NCBI GenBank assembly: GCA_006386115.1
Contig: VFIW01000037.1
Span: forward strand, 248,001-312,000
DNA: 64,000 nucleotides
Source of the DNA: Globisporangium splendens
Taxonomy: Eukaryota > Oomycota > Peronosporomycetes > Pythiales > Pythiaceae
Reading direction: 5' to 3'
Position 1 is the stretch's first letter, and every line of letters begins with the position of its first letter. The position numbers and the translations under genes were made by a program. Below the pieces are notes generated by a model. The model saw nothing but the letters and a program-made list of their open reading frames with translations. It was not told the DNA's origin and searched no databases. Positions 33,666 through 43,810 of the stretch are shown piece by piece.

Positions 33666-35405
33666 CTAGTGTCCTAAGCCCTCTTTCAAGCCACCGATGA
33701 CCTGGTCGTAGTTTGGGAAGAGCTTCAAGTCGCCTGAGTACACAAGGCTCGGTGGGTGCGTCATGGCTTCCTGGACGATACGCTGGATGTCTTCCGCCGT
33801 GACCTGGTCGATCTTGGCGCACACCGACTCGGGGCTCTCGCGCATCCCGTACGTGAGCAATTGGCGACCAATGTCTTCGTAGAGGATCATGCGCGACTCC
33901 AAGTTCATAAGCACGGAGCTCTTGAGCTGGTTCTTGGCGCGCATCAGCTCAATCGGCTCGACCTTACGGTTCGCGACATTGAGCATCTGGTTGCAGAGCA
34001 ATGCCACGAGGTTGCTCGTGTGCGACGGCGAGCACGCGCCGTAGATGCCGAGCAGACCCGCATCCGCATGGATCGACGAGAACGCGAACGCCGATTCCAC
34101 CCAGTAGAAACGGTTCAGCACGCTGGTGTACAGACGCGAGTACATGCCCTTGCCGGGTCCACCGGCCGAGAAGCTGTCACCGCCGCCCAGAAGCGTGTGC
34201 AGCACGCACACAGGTACGAGGTCCTCGTGGTGCCATCCGCCTGTTGGGAACGCGAGCGCAGCGTACGAGAACATGGACTCGGGGTTCTCGATCGTCTGGA
34301 TTCCTCCCGTGTACACGACTGGTTCTAATGGGGCTTTCGATGCCTCGCCGCCCTTTGGAATCTGCGAAAAGAACTTTTCAGCCAGTTGCACAAGCGATTG
34401 GTGGTCCACGCCCGAACCAGCAAGCACCATCTTCTCGGCGACAAAGTGCTTGTCGCGGAACGCTTGCACCTTGTCCAGCGTGAGCGAATCGATCTTATCT
34501 AATGGGCACTGAAGAGGACGACCGAGTGACGCGTTCGGACCATACGCAGCAGCGTGCACGTACTCCTGGAGCAACGCCTGCGGGTTTTCCAGCAGATCTT
34601 CGGTCTGGAAGCGCATGATGGACTTGATGCCTTCGATTTCGTCCGGAGTCACATCGATATTGAGCACCGAGTCGGCAAGCAGCTCGACGCCTTTCACGAC
34701 GTTGTCACGCAGCAAATCGATCGTGTAGATGATCTGTTCGCGGCCGCACGACGACGTCGTGAGTGCGCCGATGGTCTCGATCTCGCGCACCAGCTCTGCG
34801 TGCGAGCGCGTCTTCGTGCTCTTGAAGCCCAGGTGCTCCAACAAATGGGTCACACCGACGTTGGAGTCTGCAGATTCACCAATAAGTGCACAAGGTGAGG
34901 CATCCGCATGAATGAGACAGTATCTGTTAACGGATGATCCTCTTCACGTACCGTCTTCCAGTCGGCTCCCAGCGTCGATGAAGACACCGATCGTCGCGGC
35001 CTGGCCGTACGTTTCCTGCGAGATCACGCGGAGTCCTGATGCCAGCACCGTGATCTCTGTCTGAGGCGCCTGCAATTGGCTCGCAGGCTTCAGCTTTGGC
35101 AACCTGTTTGAACAGCATGCATATAACCAGATCAATATAGCTCATCCAACGTAACTATGCAAACAACTACAGCATATTGCGACCTACCCTGGCAGCTCTT
35201 GGTCCAGCGGCAATTGGCTCTTCGAGACAATATCAGGACGCAGGATATCCTTCGGATCCGGGTGGTCGGGGACGTTGTTCGCGTGCGAGAACGCGCGCGT
35301 CTGCAACGATTGGCGCGCAATGGAGCGCGCGGAGGAGGGCAGTAGCGCCGCAGTCGAGAGCGAGCGCGCGAGCGCGCGGCGCAGCGCGTGGTTCACGAGC
35401 ACCAT
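33666..35405 (-). CDS. Mitochondrial processing peptidase alpha subunit, 3 exons
   Basis: Minus-strand exons 35405-35188, 35103-34952 and 34867-33666 splice GT-AG in frame to 523 residues. The first 45 residues are Arg/Ser/Ala-rich without acids, a mitochondrial presequence. The M16 peptidase core carries the alpha-subunit hallmark glycine-rich loop GGGDSFSAGGPGKGMYSRL at about 351-369, used to bind presequences. Unusually HLLEH (131-135) keeps an intact HxxEH motif, while the distal metal-binding Glu position appears as Gln211 by comparison with beta subunits. MPP cleaves targeting presequences in the matrix. It is divergent from the PUS1-like gene, sharing a 288-bp promoter. Confidence 0.95.
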
Positions 35406-35693
35406 CGCTGTGTTGTTCCTCTGGTGTTCCGAAAAGTGGCCGATCGAGCATGCACCCCACAAATTGGTGCTCAGTGGTGGTGTACCAGAATATCGGCACA
35501 GTGTACCATATCAACGATGTTGTCCCAGAACGACCAACACTCACCTTAATTATGGTACACCCTATACTCCCATAAATACCGATGGTACCATAACTATGGC
35601 ACACTTGACATGTACCGATTTTAATGGTACCGATGTGCTCTTCCAGCCAAATGCTGTTGCCCATGAAGAGCTCCACACAAACAGACAGACGCG
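35406..35693. promoter_or_regulatory. Bidirectional promoter, MPP-alpha / PUS1
   Basis: 288 bp between divergent starts. It contains three TACCGAT copies (35577, 35613, 35628), a GATGGTACCATAA palindromic core and further GGTACC/GGTACA variants, unlike the neighbouring sequence. Confidence 0.5.
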
Positions 35694-37272
35694 ATGGCTG
35701 GCAAGCGCAAGACGCACTGGGCCGTGCGCCGCAAGAACAAGCAGGCGAGAGGCGACGACGACCGCCGCGAGAGCTTCCGCAAGAACGATCACGTGGACCG
35801 CCGCGCCGGCTTCCCCGAAGAGATCCACCCGGGATCGTACGCGGCGCTGCGCAAGGCCGCGCTGGACGCCAAGAATGGCAGCGATACGAACGCGGAAAAC
35901 GCGGCGAATGCAGCGGAAGATGCGAGTGCGAAGGAGATTAAGAGGCGTTATGGCATCTGGCTCGCGTTCTGCGGCAAGAACTACTCAGGAATGCAGATGA
36001 ACGAGGGTGTGAAGACAATCGAAGCCGAGTTGGAGCGCGCATTGTTCGAAGCCGGCGGCATCTCGGAAGCGAACTACGGCTTCCTGCAAAAGGTATGAAC
36101 GCTTTTGTGATTGTGACTAAGTTTGCGTGAGACTATGCACTTACTTTCACGTGTGTATTGCGTTAATACAAAAGGTTGGCTGGAGTCGTGCTGCACGAAC
36201 AGACAAGGGCGTCCACGCGGCTGGGCAGCTGCTGACGGCAAAGCTCCATGTCGGCGACGACATCCCAGCATTTGTGGAGAAAGTGAACGCTGCGCTGCCG
36301 GAAGACATTCGCGTGATGAAGATGGTGACGGTCACGAAGAACTTTAACGCCAAGATGTCGTGCGACCAGCGCACGTACGAGTATCTGGCACCGACGTTCA
36401 TCTTTGGGAAGCGCACGCGTGCCCCGGTGTCGAGCGACGGCAGTGACTCGCGCGAGTGGCCATCGGATGTGCACGACACGGAGGAAGGAGTGGACATGAA
36501 CATCGTGATCGACGACGAGACGCTCAAGCAGCACCAGGAGTTCCGAATGGACGATGACACGTACGAACTGCTCAACAAGGTACTCGGCATGTACAAAGGA
36601 ACACACAACTTCCACAACTTCACTTCGAAGCTCGAGCCAACGAGTCCAAAGTGCAAGCGCTTCATCATCTCGTTCAGCGCGGACAGACCATTTGTCGAGA
36701 ACAACATGGAGTGGATTCGTCTTCGCGTCGTCGGCCAGAGTTTCCTACTGCACCACATTCGCAAAATGATCGGCGCGACGGTCGACATTATCGCTGGGGT
36801 CGCCGATATCAGCACGATCGAGAAAGCGACACAGCTCGAGAAAATGGATTTGCCCAAGGCGCCAAGTGTCGGTCTCTACCTTGCGCAAGCCCACTTCGAG
36901 GTGTACAACATGAAGATGCAAGACTCGATCCAGACGTCGCACCCTCCGCTTGTGCTCGACGATGTCAAGGAGACCGTCGAGAAGTTCAAGCGCGATTTCA
37001 TCTTCGACCACATCATTAAGCACGAGGAAGCCACGCGCACGTACGCCAAGTGGGTGCGTGCGCTCGTGACGCTCCCGTTCGACTACAAGACTAAGTCATA
37101 CGCGGAATGGAAGAAGGAAAAAGAGGACCTCGCGTACCAGACCGACCGCGCCGGGAAGCGCGAGTCCGCCAAGGCGCAGCGAGCAGCAGAGGCTGCCGCG
37201 GCAGCCGCAGCCTCCTCAGTAGTAGCAGAAGAAGCCGCCGATGCGACTTCAAAGGTCGAGGCTGACGAGTAA
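35694..37272 (+). CDS. tRNA pseudouridine synthase, TruA/PUS1 family, 2 exons
   Basis: Exons 35694-36092 and 36175-37272 join in phase 0 (82-nt intron) to 498 residues. A basic N terminus (MAGKRKTHWAVRRKNK) suggests nuclear targeting. The catalytic motif RAARTDKGVHA places the nucleophile at D143, just after the intron. The family segments YGIWLAFCGKNYSGMQ, CDQRTYEYLAP, GTHNFHNFT and FLLHHIRKMIG are in order. The C terminus is Lys/Glu then Ala-rich. PUS1-type enzymes isomerise uridines in tRNA anticodon stem regions and some mRNAs. Start ATG lies in gacgcgATGg context and there is no in-frame upstream ATG. Confidence 0.95.
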
Positions 37273-37497
37273 ACTAGCTAGGCGAGCAAGGCTCAAGGTT
37301 GTCGAAGGATGATCGAGTCGTCTTTAGTTCGTATACAGAGAGAGAGAAAGCGTGTAAACCTCGCTGGTAAGATACTCGCTTGCCTGTTGTCTCAAGCGCG
37401 TGCCATTTGCTCCAGGCAGTCCGCTTGAAACCTCTCACCACGCTGAAGCCATTCTTGCTGCTAAAATTACGATGGCAGCGCCTATTTTCAGGTAAAG

Positions 37498-37986
37498 ATG
37501 GTCGAGTCCAAGACGCACTTCGACAAACAAGAGACAGACAAGGTGAACGTTGCCCTAGTTGATCAAGCCATCGCAACCTCTCGTCTGCATGGCCGTCTGC
37601 TGGACAAAATGGGAGGGCTCGCAAATAAGGGCAGCACCAACGCGCTCAAGCTCACCGACACGGCGATCCGACTCTCGCAGGTGATCGAGCGCATTTCCCG
37701 CATGGCGACAGGGATCTCGACGTCCTTTAAACGCAATTCGCGCAAGCTCAGCAGCGCGAGGAGTAGCAAATTGTCCGCAGTCGTGGGTCCAATGCCAGAC
37801 AACATAGTGGCGCCGGAATATTCGTCTCGCGCCGCTGCAACCATCGAGAGGAAGGATTCCAAAGTCGCCGAGTTGCTCCGGCACGCGTCCAAAGTGCATA
37901 TAGCATCTGATGCTGACGCAGAGCTCTCACCTGTCGAGGGTGGAGACGAAGACGAGCCGCGCGTGGCGATCATGCAGCGCGTGTGA
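37498..37986 (+). CDS. Small hypothetical protein antisense to the channel tail
   Basis: 162 codons from ATG 37498 to TGA. Residues 20-75 are helical and amphipathic with no Trp or Cys (LVDQAIATSRLHGRLL, SQVIERISRMATG), then basic Ser-rich and acidic segments. No family is recognised. The opposite strand is also open through 37563, but its translation there is a Ser/Pro/Arg-rich string lacking channel features, so the plus-strand reading is preferred. A donor-like GTAAAG precedes the ATG. Confidence 0.5.
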   Translation: MVESKTHFDKQETDKVNVALVDQAIATSRLHGRLLDKMGGLANKGSTNALKLTDTAIRLSQVIERISRMATGISTSFKRNSRKLSSARSSKLSAVVGPMPDNIVAPEYSSRAAATIERKDSKVAELLRHASKVHIASDADAELSPVEGGDEDEPRVAIMQRV

Positions 37987-40130
37987 TTGACGTGCGCAGA
38001 AGACTCAACACCTAAGCGGAGACCAGATGAATTTGCAGCAAAGTCGAACCAAATGCAGTCGAAAAAGTGGAACGTGAGAAAGGTGTAATACACCAGCTTG
38101 AAAAGCCTCAGCTCCAGCGTTAACTTGACATACTTGCTTTCAAGTGACTTGAACAGCGTCGGCGCTTTCAAAATCCGCAGCAACTTATTCCAGTTCAGTA
38201 ATTCGGCTCGATCTTGCACAGCGGACGATAACCAGTTCAGCGTAAAGAGTGGAATCAGTGCCACAAGATCCATATAAAAATGTGACGTGTGCAGATAATG
38301 CGTCTTGACCAGTTGAATGTCCATCACCTTGTTGCCATACTCGTAGTATCCGAGTCGAAATTGAAGATACATGTCAATCAAAAAGCAGCTTTCCAGGAGA
38401 ATCGTGACGGTATCAGCGACCACGAATACGGATGAATTGTCTGCCAGGTACACGCCAAAGCACGTGTGGTAGATCACGAGCACGCATTGCGCAGTCATTG
38501 CAAAGAATATCCACATCTCCCACATACTGACAAACTTGGAGTCGGGATCGAAACACGTTTGGTTTCCCCCGAGTCCCATTCCCTTCGATACCACTGTCAA
38601 GGGCTCCGAAGCCTTCGACCCCAGCATAGCCCGTCGCAAAGTAGGAGAAGACTCCGGCGGTCCTGTGAGGACTTGTTCGAGCAAGGACGTGCGTGCTACT
38701 TTGGTGCTTCGAATCTTTCGCTCCAGTGCACGAAGCGACACCGAGAGGGACGGAAACACTTTTTTCATCGCCAGTAGATGTTCACGCGACGCATGCACAA
38801 CGATGCACCCGCTTATAGCAGTAACATGCTCAGTGTATCCGATCGCCAGCGTTTCAGCTTCTTTCCCCATGTCTTCGTGTAGGTCCAATGCAGCGGTTCC
38901 AAAGAATCCACCAAGTGGCACGCTGTGCGGCATGCCACCATCAGGCATCACAGAGACACGCCCTTCAAGCACAAAATACAACCCGCCCGCGTAGTCGCCA
39001 AGACGATAGATGATCTCCCCTTGACCGAAAAGAATAAACCGCAAGTTGTTCAAGAAGATCGATTCCCTCTCCGAACGCACATCAACTGGGATCATATTTG
39101 AGGTGCTGACTCTGCATGGATCTTCAACTCGAAGCAGATCGAATGACTCAATAGCAGGAGTGCAGATGCTTCGAACAATGTCTCGCTTAATAGCTGCCGG
39201 CAGTTCCTCAAGCAACTCGTGGATGATGGCGCCACGGTGAGACGACCACCAGAAATCCAAGAACGAGTTCACTCGCTGATGAATCGACAATGGTGAATTC
39301 TGGCGTTTCAGGAAGAGCTGAATCCGCGAGCGAGTTGCAAAAAACTCTTTCTGCTCGAACGCCGAAGCCGTGAATCGCTTCTGGACGTTATCAACCACGA
39401 TTGCCGTGATCAAAAACCCGCTGAGCATGAATAGCAATGCAGCGATGTGTTGCCGCTCACTGTCTGGCTCCATGGTGCGTCCTAAAGCTGCAAGAACGTT
39501 TGTGGCATAGTAAAGGGATCGGAAGTATTGCATCGCTCGAGTTCGTTGTACTTTCGCGCTGTTTGCTGGGTACACGAGTCCGTGGACATCTTCGAAGTAT
39601 GACTCGTTCATCTGGCGCATGTAAATGTCGTCTGATGGAATCCACGCGTCAACTTTGTGACTGAACCCTTCCCAGTGTGTAATGCTGAAGTGCAAGCAAG
39701 CCACTACATGATACAGCATGAGTAAGACGAGCCCGAACAGTATGAGCCTCTTCCGACTATTGATGAGCATATAGTTCTCGACTTCACTGAAATGCCCTTT
39801 CAAACGCCAAACTCGCAGCAATCGCGGTATACGAATGGCAGCCGTGTTGCTCAGAGATGGTTTGAACATCGCATACGGCCATACGCAGCAAATATCCGTG
39901 AAGAAGCTCCAGCTCTTGAAATAACGTTCAGCACTTCGCACTGGGTCAAAAATCTTCTCCGAGTTGAGGGAATACGAAAGATTGAGACTCAAGTAGATAT
40001 CCACCCATTGTATCGCATCAACTGCAAAATTCAAAATCAGGATTGGCACAATCTTGTCGTCAAGTAGCGGGAACGCGAGCTGCAACGGGATGACAATCCA
40101 GTTGTAGCACAGAATCAGTTGCAGGCACAA
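37563..40130 (-). pseudogene. CNG/KCNH-like channel, modules 2 and 3 (module 3 truncated), downstream of in-frame TAG
   Basis: On the minus strand the frame of the upstream segment continues after TAG 40136-40134. Module 2 has six membrane helices (S1 around LCLQLILCYNWIVIPLQLAF, S4-like IPRLLRVWRL), a pore region LYYATNVLAALGRTMEP without GYG, and a complete cyclic-nucleotide-binding fold (GEIIYRLGDYAGGLYFVLEG). Module 3 restarts at FDPDSKFVSMW and stops being channel-like after S5 (FLTFHFFDCIWFDFAA) near 38030; the pore and nucleotide-binding domain are absent. Codons beyond that are low-complexity and overlap a plus-strand ORF. Either a decayed gene or an assembly problem; the ATG-less start supports decay over an independent gene. 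Confidence 0.65.
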
Positions 40131-40133
40131 GAT

Positions 40134-42223
40134 CTACACCATGCGCGCTCGGGATTCAGCATCGACGCATTTTTTGAGTAGAAAGCGAGCCCACCAATGC
40201 TTGCCTGGAGGTGGTGGAGGGGCTATCTGAGGAAGCTGGTCATAGAAGCCTCGAATCACATCATGAGGCTTTTCATCACTTGGATTGATTCTGCTTCTTC
40301 GAAAAAAACTGTCGCGAAAACTCTCCAGCTTCTGTTTACTCTCACGAAACAAAGATCCATTTGCTGCAAGCATTTGGTGCTCGCTTCTCTGTGGCAATGG
40401 CGGAGTAAGATCGCTTATTTCAGGGCTCACTTTTCCTGATGGACGGCAGATCCGAAAACTCGAATGGGACAAAAACCCTGAACTATCACCATTGGCAGTC
40501 GATGGAATTTCAGTATTCGGCGCTTCAGCCAGCTTCGACTGGGAGAGCATGGATTCAATCAAGACTATCTGATGCTCTGGTTGGCTGCGTCTTAAAGACG
40601 TTGCTGAACCTGTGCTGGATGAGGGAGGTGCTAAAGCAGGCTTTACTTGCGTAAGAGACTTTTTGCTTCTCCAAACACGTTGCTCTGTTTTGAGACCAAC
40701 CACCTGCAGGAGCGATGACTTTTTCTTCTTTTTCTGAACTTGAATCGCTCCAGCACTTGCAATTTCACTGATTTTATCTTCTTCGCTTGTCTGTGCTTGT
40801 TGAAGCATTTGCTCACTGTTTGTGAGATCAGCTGCGCGTATCGAGGGTACCCTTCCAACAACTTCTCTGCATGAAAACGCGAGAGTCGATACAGTGTACT
40901 ATATGTCGTGGTCATCATCGTTGCAGAGCGTGGAAGCTTTGCAAACACCGCAACCTCGCCAAAGAAACTTCCTTTGCGAAGCTCACGCACTTTAACTCCG
41001 TTTACAACAGTGTAGAGAACCCCAGAGCTCACCACGTACATTGCATCGCCGTGATCTCCAGTTTGGAATAAGACGAAATGTGCGGGACATGAAATCAACT
41101 CCAGCAAACTAGTCACCGCGTTGATAAAATGCGAGTCGCATCCCTCGAAGACTGGAATCTGAGCGACCGTGTCTTTCAACAGCTCAACCTGGGTATCAGT
41201 CGAGATAGATGGGCACAGCAATCTTGCAGCCTCGCGATCATTTGCTTCTGCTTGGGTGTAGTAGCGCTTCAAATATTCGACTGCTTGCTCCTGCAACTTT
41301 CCCGGGACTCGATGAAATGCCAAAATGTGCTTGAACTGATTCACACGTGCTTCTGAGGTCTCGGAATCGCCACTTTCGCACTTGGAGAGCATGAAAAACG
41401 TTGCGCACAGATACGTGAACAATGAGAATCCGCACAGCGCCACGAAAATCGTAAACGCGAATTCGGCATTCGTGTGTGGCAGTTCTCCTTCAAACAGCCC
41501 TGTCAAAAGCCCAAATGCCCAAAAAAGCGACATCAAATACTTGCTTCGGTCACTTTGCTCGTGCTCGTGGACTTGAGGCAGCCAATGATCGTTATGGTGG
41601 GAGTCGCAGCCGAACGTAAACCGTCCACACGCGATGAGATGAGACACGGCGATTGTGGTGCCCAAGACTTTGACGAGCTTCAGTGGCTCGAAGTAGCGGG
41701 CATACAGGTTGTCCAGATTCGAGATGAGCTGTGGGAGCCTCCGCAATCGACTCAGTTTGTGGAATTCGAGAAAGACCGCGGAGAGATGCATGCGAACTGG
41801 GAGCAGTGAAAGTGGTGGCAGTGCCAGCACGTCCAACACGAATCCGATCGACTTCAAATACTTGATCCTTGATTTTCGGGTATCGCGAAGCACGTTGCCG
41901 TCTTCGTAGTAGCATGTGTTCAATTGCACATAAATATCTGCGCAAAACACGAGTTCGCACACGTACATCCCCAGCAGGTCGTGACTGACGGACGACGTCA
42001 AATCGTACGGGTGGAACGTCGCCATATACGGGATCAACAGGAGCTCGTAGAGAATGCATCCCAAGACGAGTTGCTGCCATGTCGCGATGAAGCTTGAGCT
42101 TGGATCAAATGCGTTTTGAATCTCGGAGAAGAGAAACTCCGTGGACCCAGAGCGTTTTCGGTTCCGAAATGTCTCCCGGAAGCTTGTACCAGATCCAGAT
42201 ATGCGTCGACGCCATAAAGTCAT
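40134..42223 (-). CDS. CNG/KCNH-like channel, module 1 and linker to module 2
   Basis: From ATG 42223 the frame to 40643 encodes S1-S6 (FDPSSSFIATWQQLVLGC opens S1; KLSRLRRLPQLI is S4-like), a pore LFWAFGLLTGLFEGELP lacking GYG, a C-linker and a cyclic-nucleotide-binding domain (GDHGDAMYVVSSG, GSFFGEVAVFAKLPRSATM). After the last helix of that domain (AQLISQT) a GTGAGC donor allows splicing to a CTGCAG acceptor 113 nt on, entering the frame that runs through a Ser/Pro linker to TAG 40136-40134. Without that intron the protein would end at 40643. The gene is probably one polypeptide with modules 2 and 3. Activity as a cyclic-nucleotide-modulated cation channel is inferred. Confidence 0.7.
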
Positions 42224-43025
42224 TTGATTTGTTTCCCAACGAAACAACCCGGGCCACCTAGAGTGCAGGAAAAGGGGGTGCTTGATTCAGTACAGGCAGC
42301 TGAGAAGACAATGGCGTGCGCTGCGAACGGGTTGATCGCGGTTTTTTCTCTAATGTCGTCGCTTCAGAGCATGCAGGTGCTTCACATGCGTGCGCCAGCA
42401 CAGCAGGCGACTTTCAGGCTCTTCTTGCACTTGGCCTTTTTGTATGGGTGTTATTTGTATGGTGTCATTCGAACAAACTGCCGCGGCGCCGACGACTTGG
42501 AGCGCTGCTATTTTTGAGGCCCAATCGAAACGGCCAATGCGACAACTAGAATGACCCACCACCATTTGGTCACAAATAGCACCACTGTGGAAGCAGCGAC
42601 AAACTCCCTCGGTTCCCCATCATATCGAGAAATTAGCAGCCATGCGCGATCAAGCGATGACTTTACAGCAGCAGCAATTCACGCGCTTGCTGACTTTGCG
42701 CAGTGCCATTGCAGGAAGAAGAGGTTGCGAGCAGTTCTCTCCGTGCTTAAGCCTTCGTCTTCGACAGTGTGCGTTCTACAAACGCAGTCGCGCGCATGCG
42801 AGTGCGAGTGCACATCGATATCCGCCATGCATCCTCTCGATTTCCAAACGCCAAACGAAAAGGAAACGGAAAGGATGGGGGGGCATTATTTGCTTTTGCT
42901 CTGTTTAATCTAATAGTATCTCATAATTCATGCATTTCCTGAATATGACAAAACTACCCACTGTCTACACAAATTACAAAACTACCCATAGCAGAACTGC
43001 TAAGTCAGAGTGATGCATTTGAGCG
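42224..43025. other. Intergenic between channel and DPH4-like gene
   Basis: About 800 bp. Short plus-strand ORFs occur (a 69-codon hydrophobic one from 42311, another from 42551) but none is supported by domains. Promoter motifs not identified. Confidence 0.45.
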
Positions 43026-43553
43026 ATGGCTTCGCATTACGAAGCACTGGGTGTGCATCCGAAGAGCTCGCAGGAGGAGATCCGACGCGCGTACCATCGC
43101 GCCGCACGCCAACACCACCCGGACAAGCGCAGTGTACCAGCCACTGCTAATGGCGACCCTGTGGTAGCAGAGGCTGGCGTGGAAACCGGAGCAGCAGCCA
43201 TTGACGCAGACGGCGTCAAAGCCAGCGATCACTGCTTCCTGCGGATCCAGGAAGCCTACGAGACGCTGCGCGACGCGGAGAAGCGCGCGCAGTATGACAG
43301 CCGGATCGCACAGGAGGAGATCCTGCGGAAGCGCGACGGCGAGGACGTGCGCATTGCGGACGAAGTGCCCGTCGCAGACATGACAAAAGAGGTGCTGCAT
43401 GACGACGAGAATGGGGACGAAGTGATCTACTCGCACCAGTGCCGCTGCGGAGACGTCTACGAGATCACTGAAGACGAGCTGCTGGACGGCGTCGACGTCG
43501 CTCCATGCAACGGATGCTCACTCAATATCCGGGTCGTGATGCACAGGCCCTAG
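43026..43553 (+). CDS. DPH4-like J-domain protein with CSL zinc finger (diphthamide synthesis)
   Basis: Intronless, 175 residues. The N-terminal J domain has HYEALGVHPKSSQEEIRRAY and the HPD tripeptide at 31-33; an insertion of about 35 residues separates HPD from the next helix (FLRIQEAYETLRDAEKRAQY). The C terminus is a CSL/DPH-type zinc finger: CRCGDVYEITEDEL then CNGCSLNIRV. This domain pair defines DPH4/DNAJC24, an electron-carrier/cochaperone in the first step of diphthamide formation on eEF2. Length matches the family apart from the loop insertion. Confidence 0.93.
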   Translation: MASHYEALGVHPKSSQEEIRRAYHRAARQHHPDKRSVPATANGDPVVAEAGVETGAAAIDADGVKASDHCFLRIQEAYETLRDAEKRAQYDSRIAQEEILRKRDGEDVRIADEVPVADMTKEVLHDDENGDEVIYSHQCRCGDVYEITEDELLDGVDVAPCNGCSLNIRVVMHRP

Positions 43554-43810
43554 ACTAAGATGCTCGATTAGGTTTTTTGCATTGCGCAACAGTAATGCTG
43601 AAATAGACTGCTCTCCAGGCTTTTGCATATTCATGCATGCATTCCAAATTGCTGCAAGCTATCAGGAAAATATGGAGCGGCATGCATGATAAAACACAGG
43701 ATTTGTTGGGTTTCAACTTATTAAAAATGCAATTTCGAGGAGAATCTGCCTCACCTCTGTCTCACTCTGTTCCCTGCGCTCGCAACCAAAGCGAAGAGCT
43801 TCGTGCAAAG

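Noticed and set aside
37563..37986. Reading the minus-strand frame here as the genuine C terminus of the channel
   Set aside because: No pore, S6 or nucleotide-binding features; the sequence is low-complexity and better explained as antisense of the plus-strand ORF.
42311..42517. Small hydrophobic ORF (68 residues) next to the channel gene
   Set aside because: It has an ATG and one hydrophobic stretch but no further support; length is within chance for this base composition.
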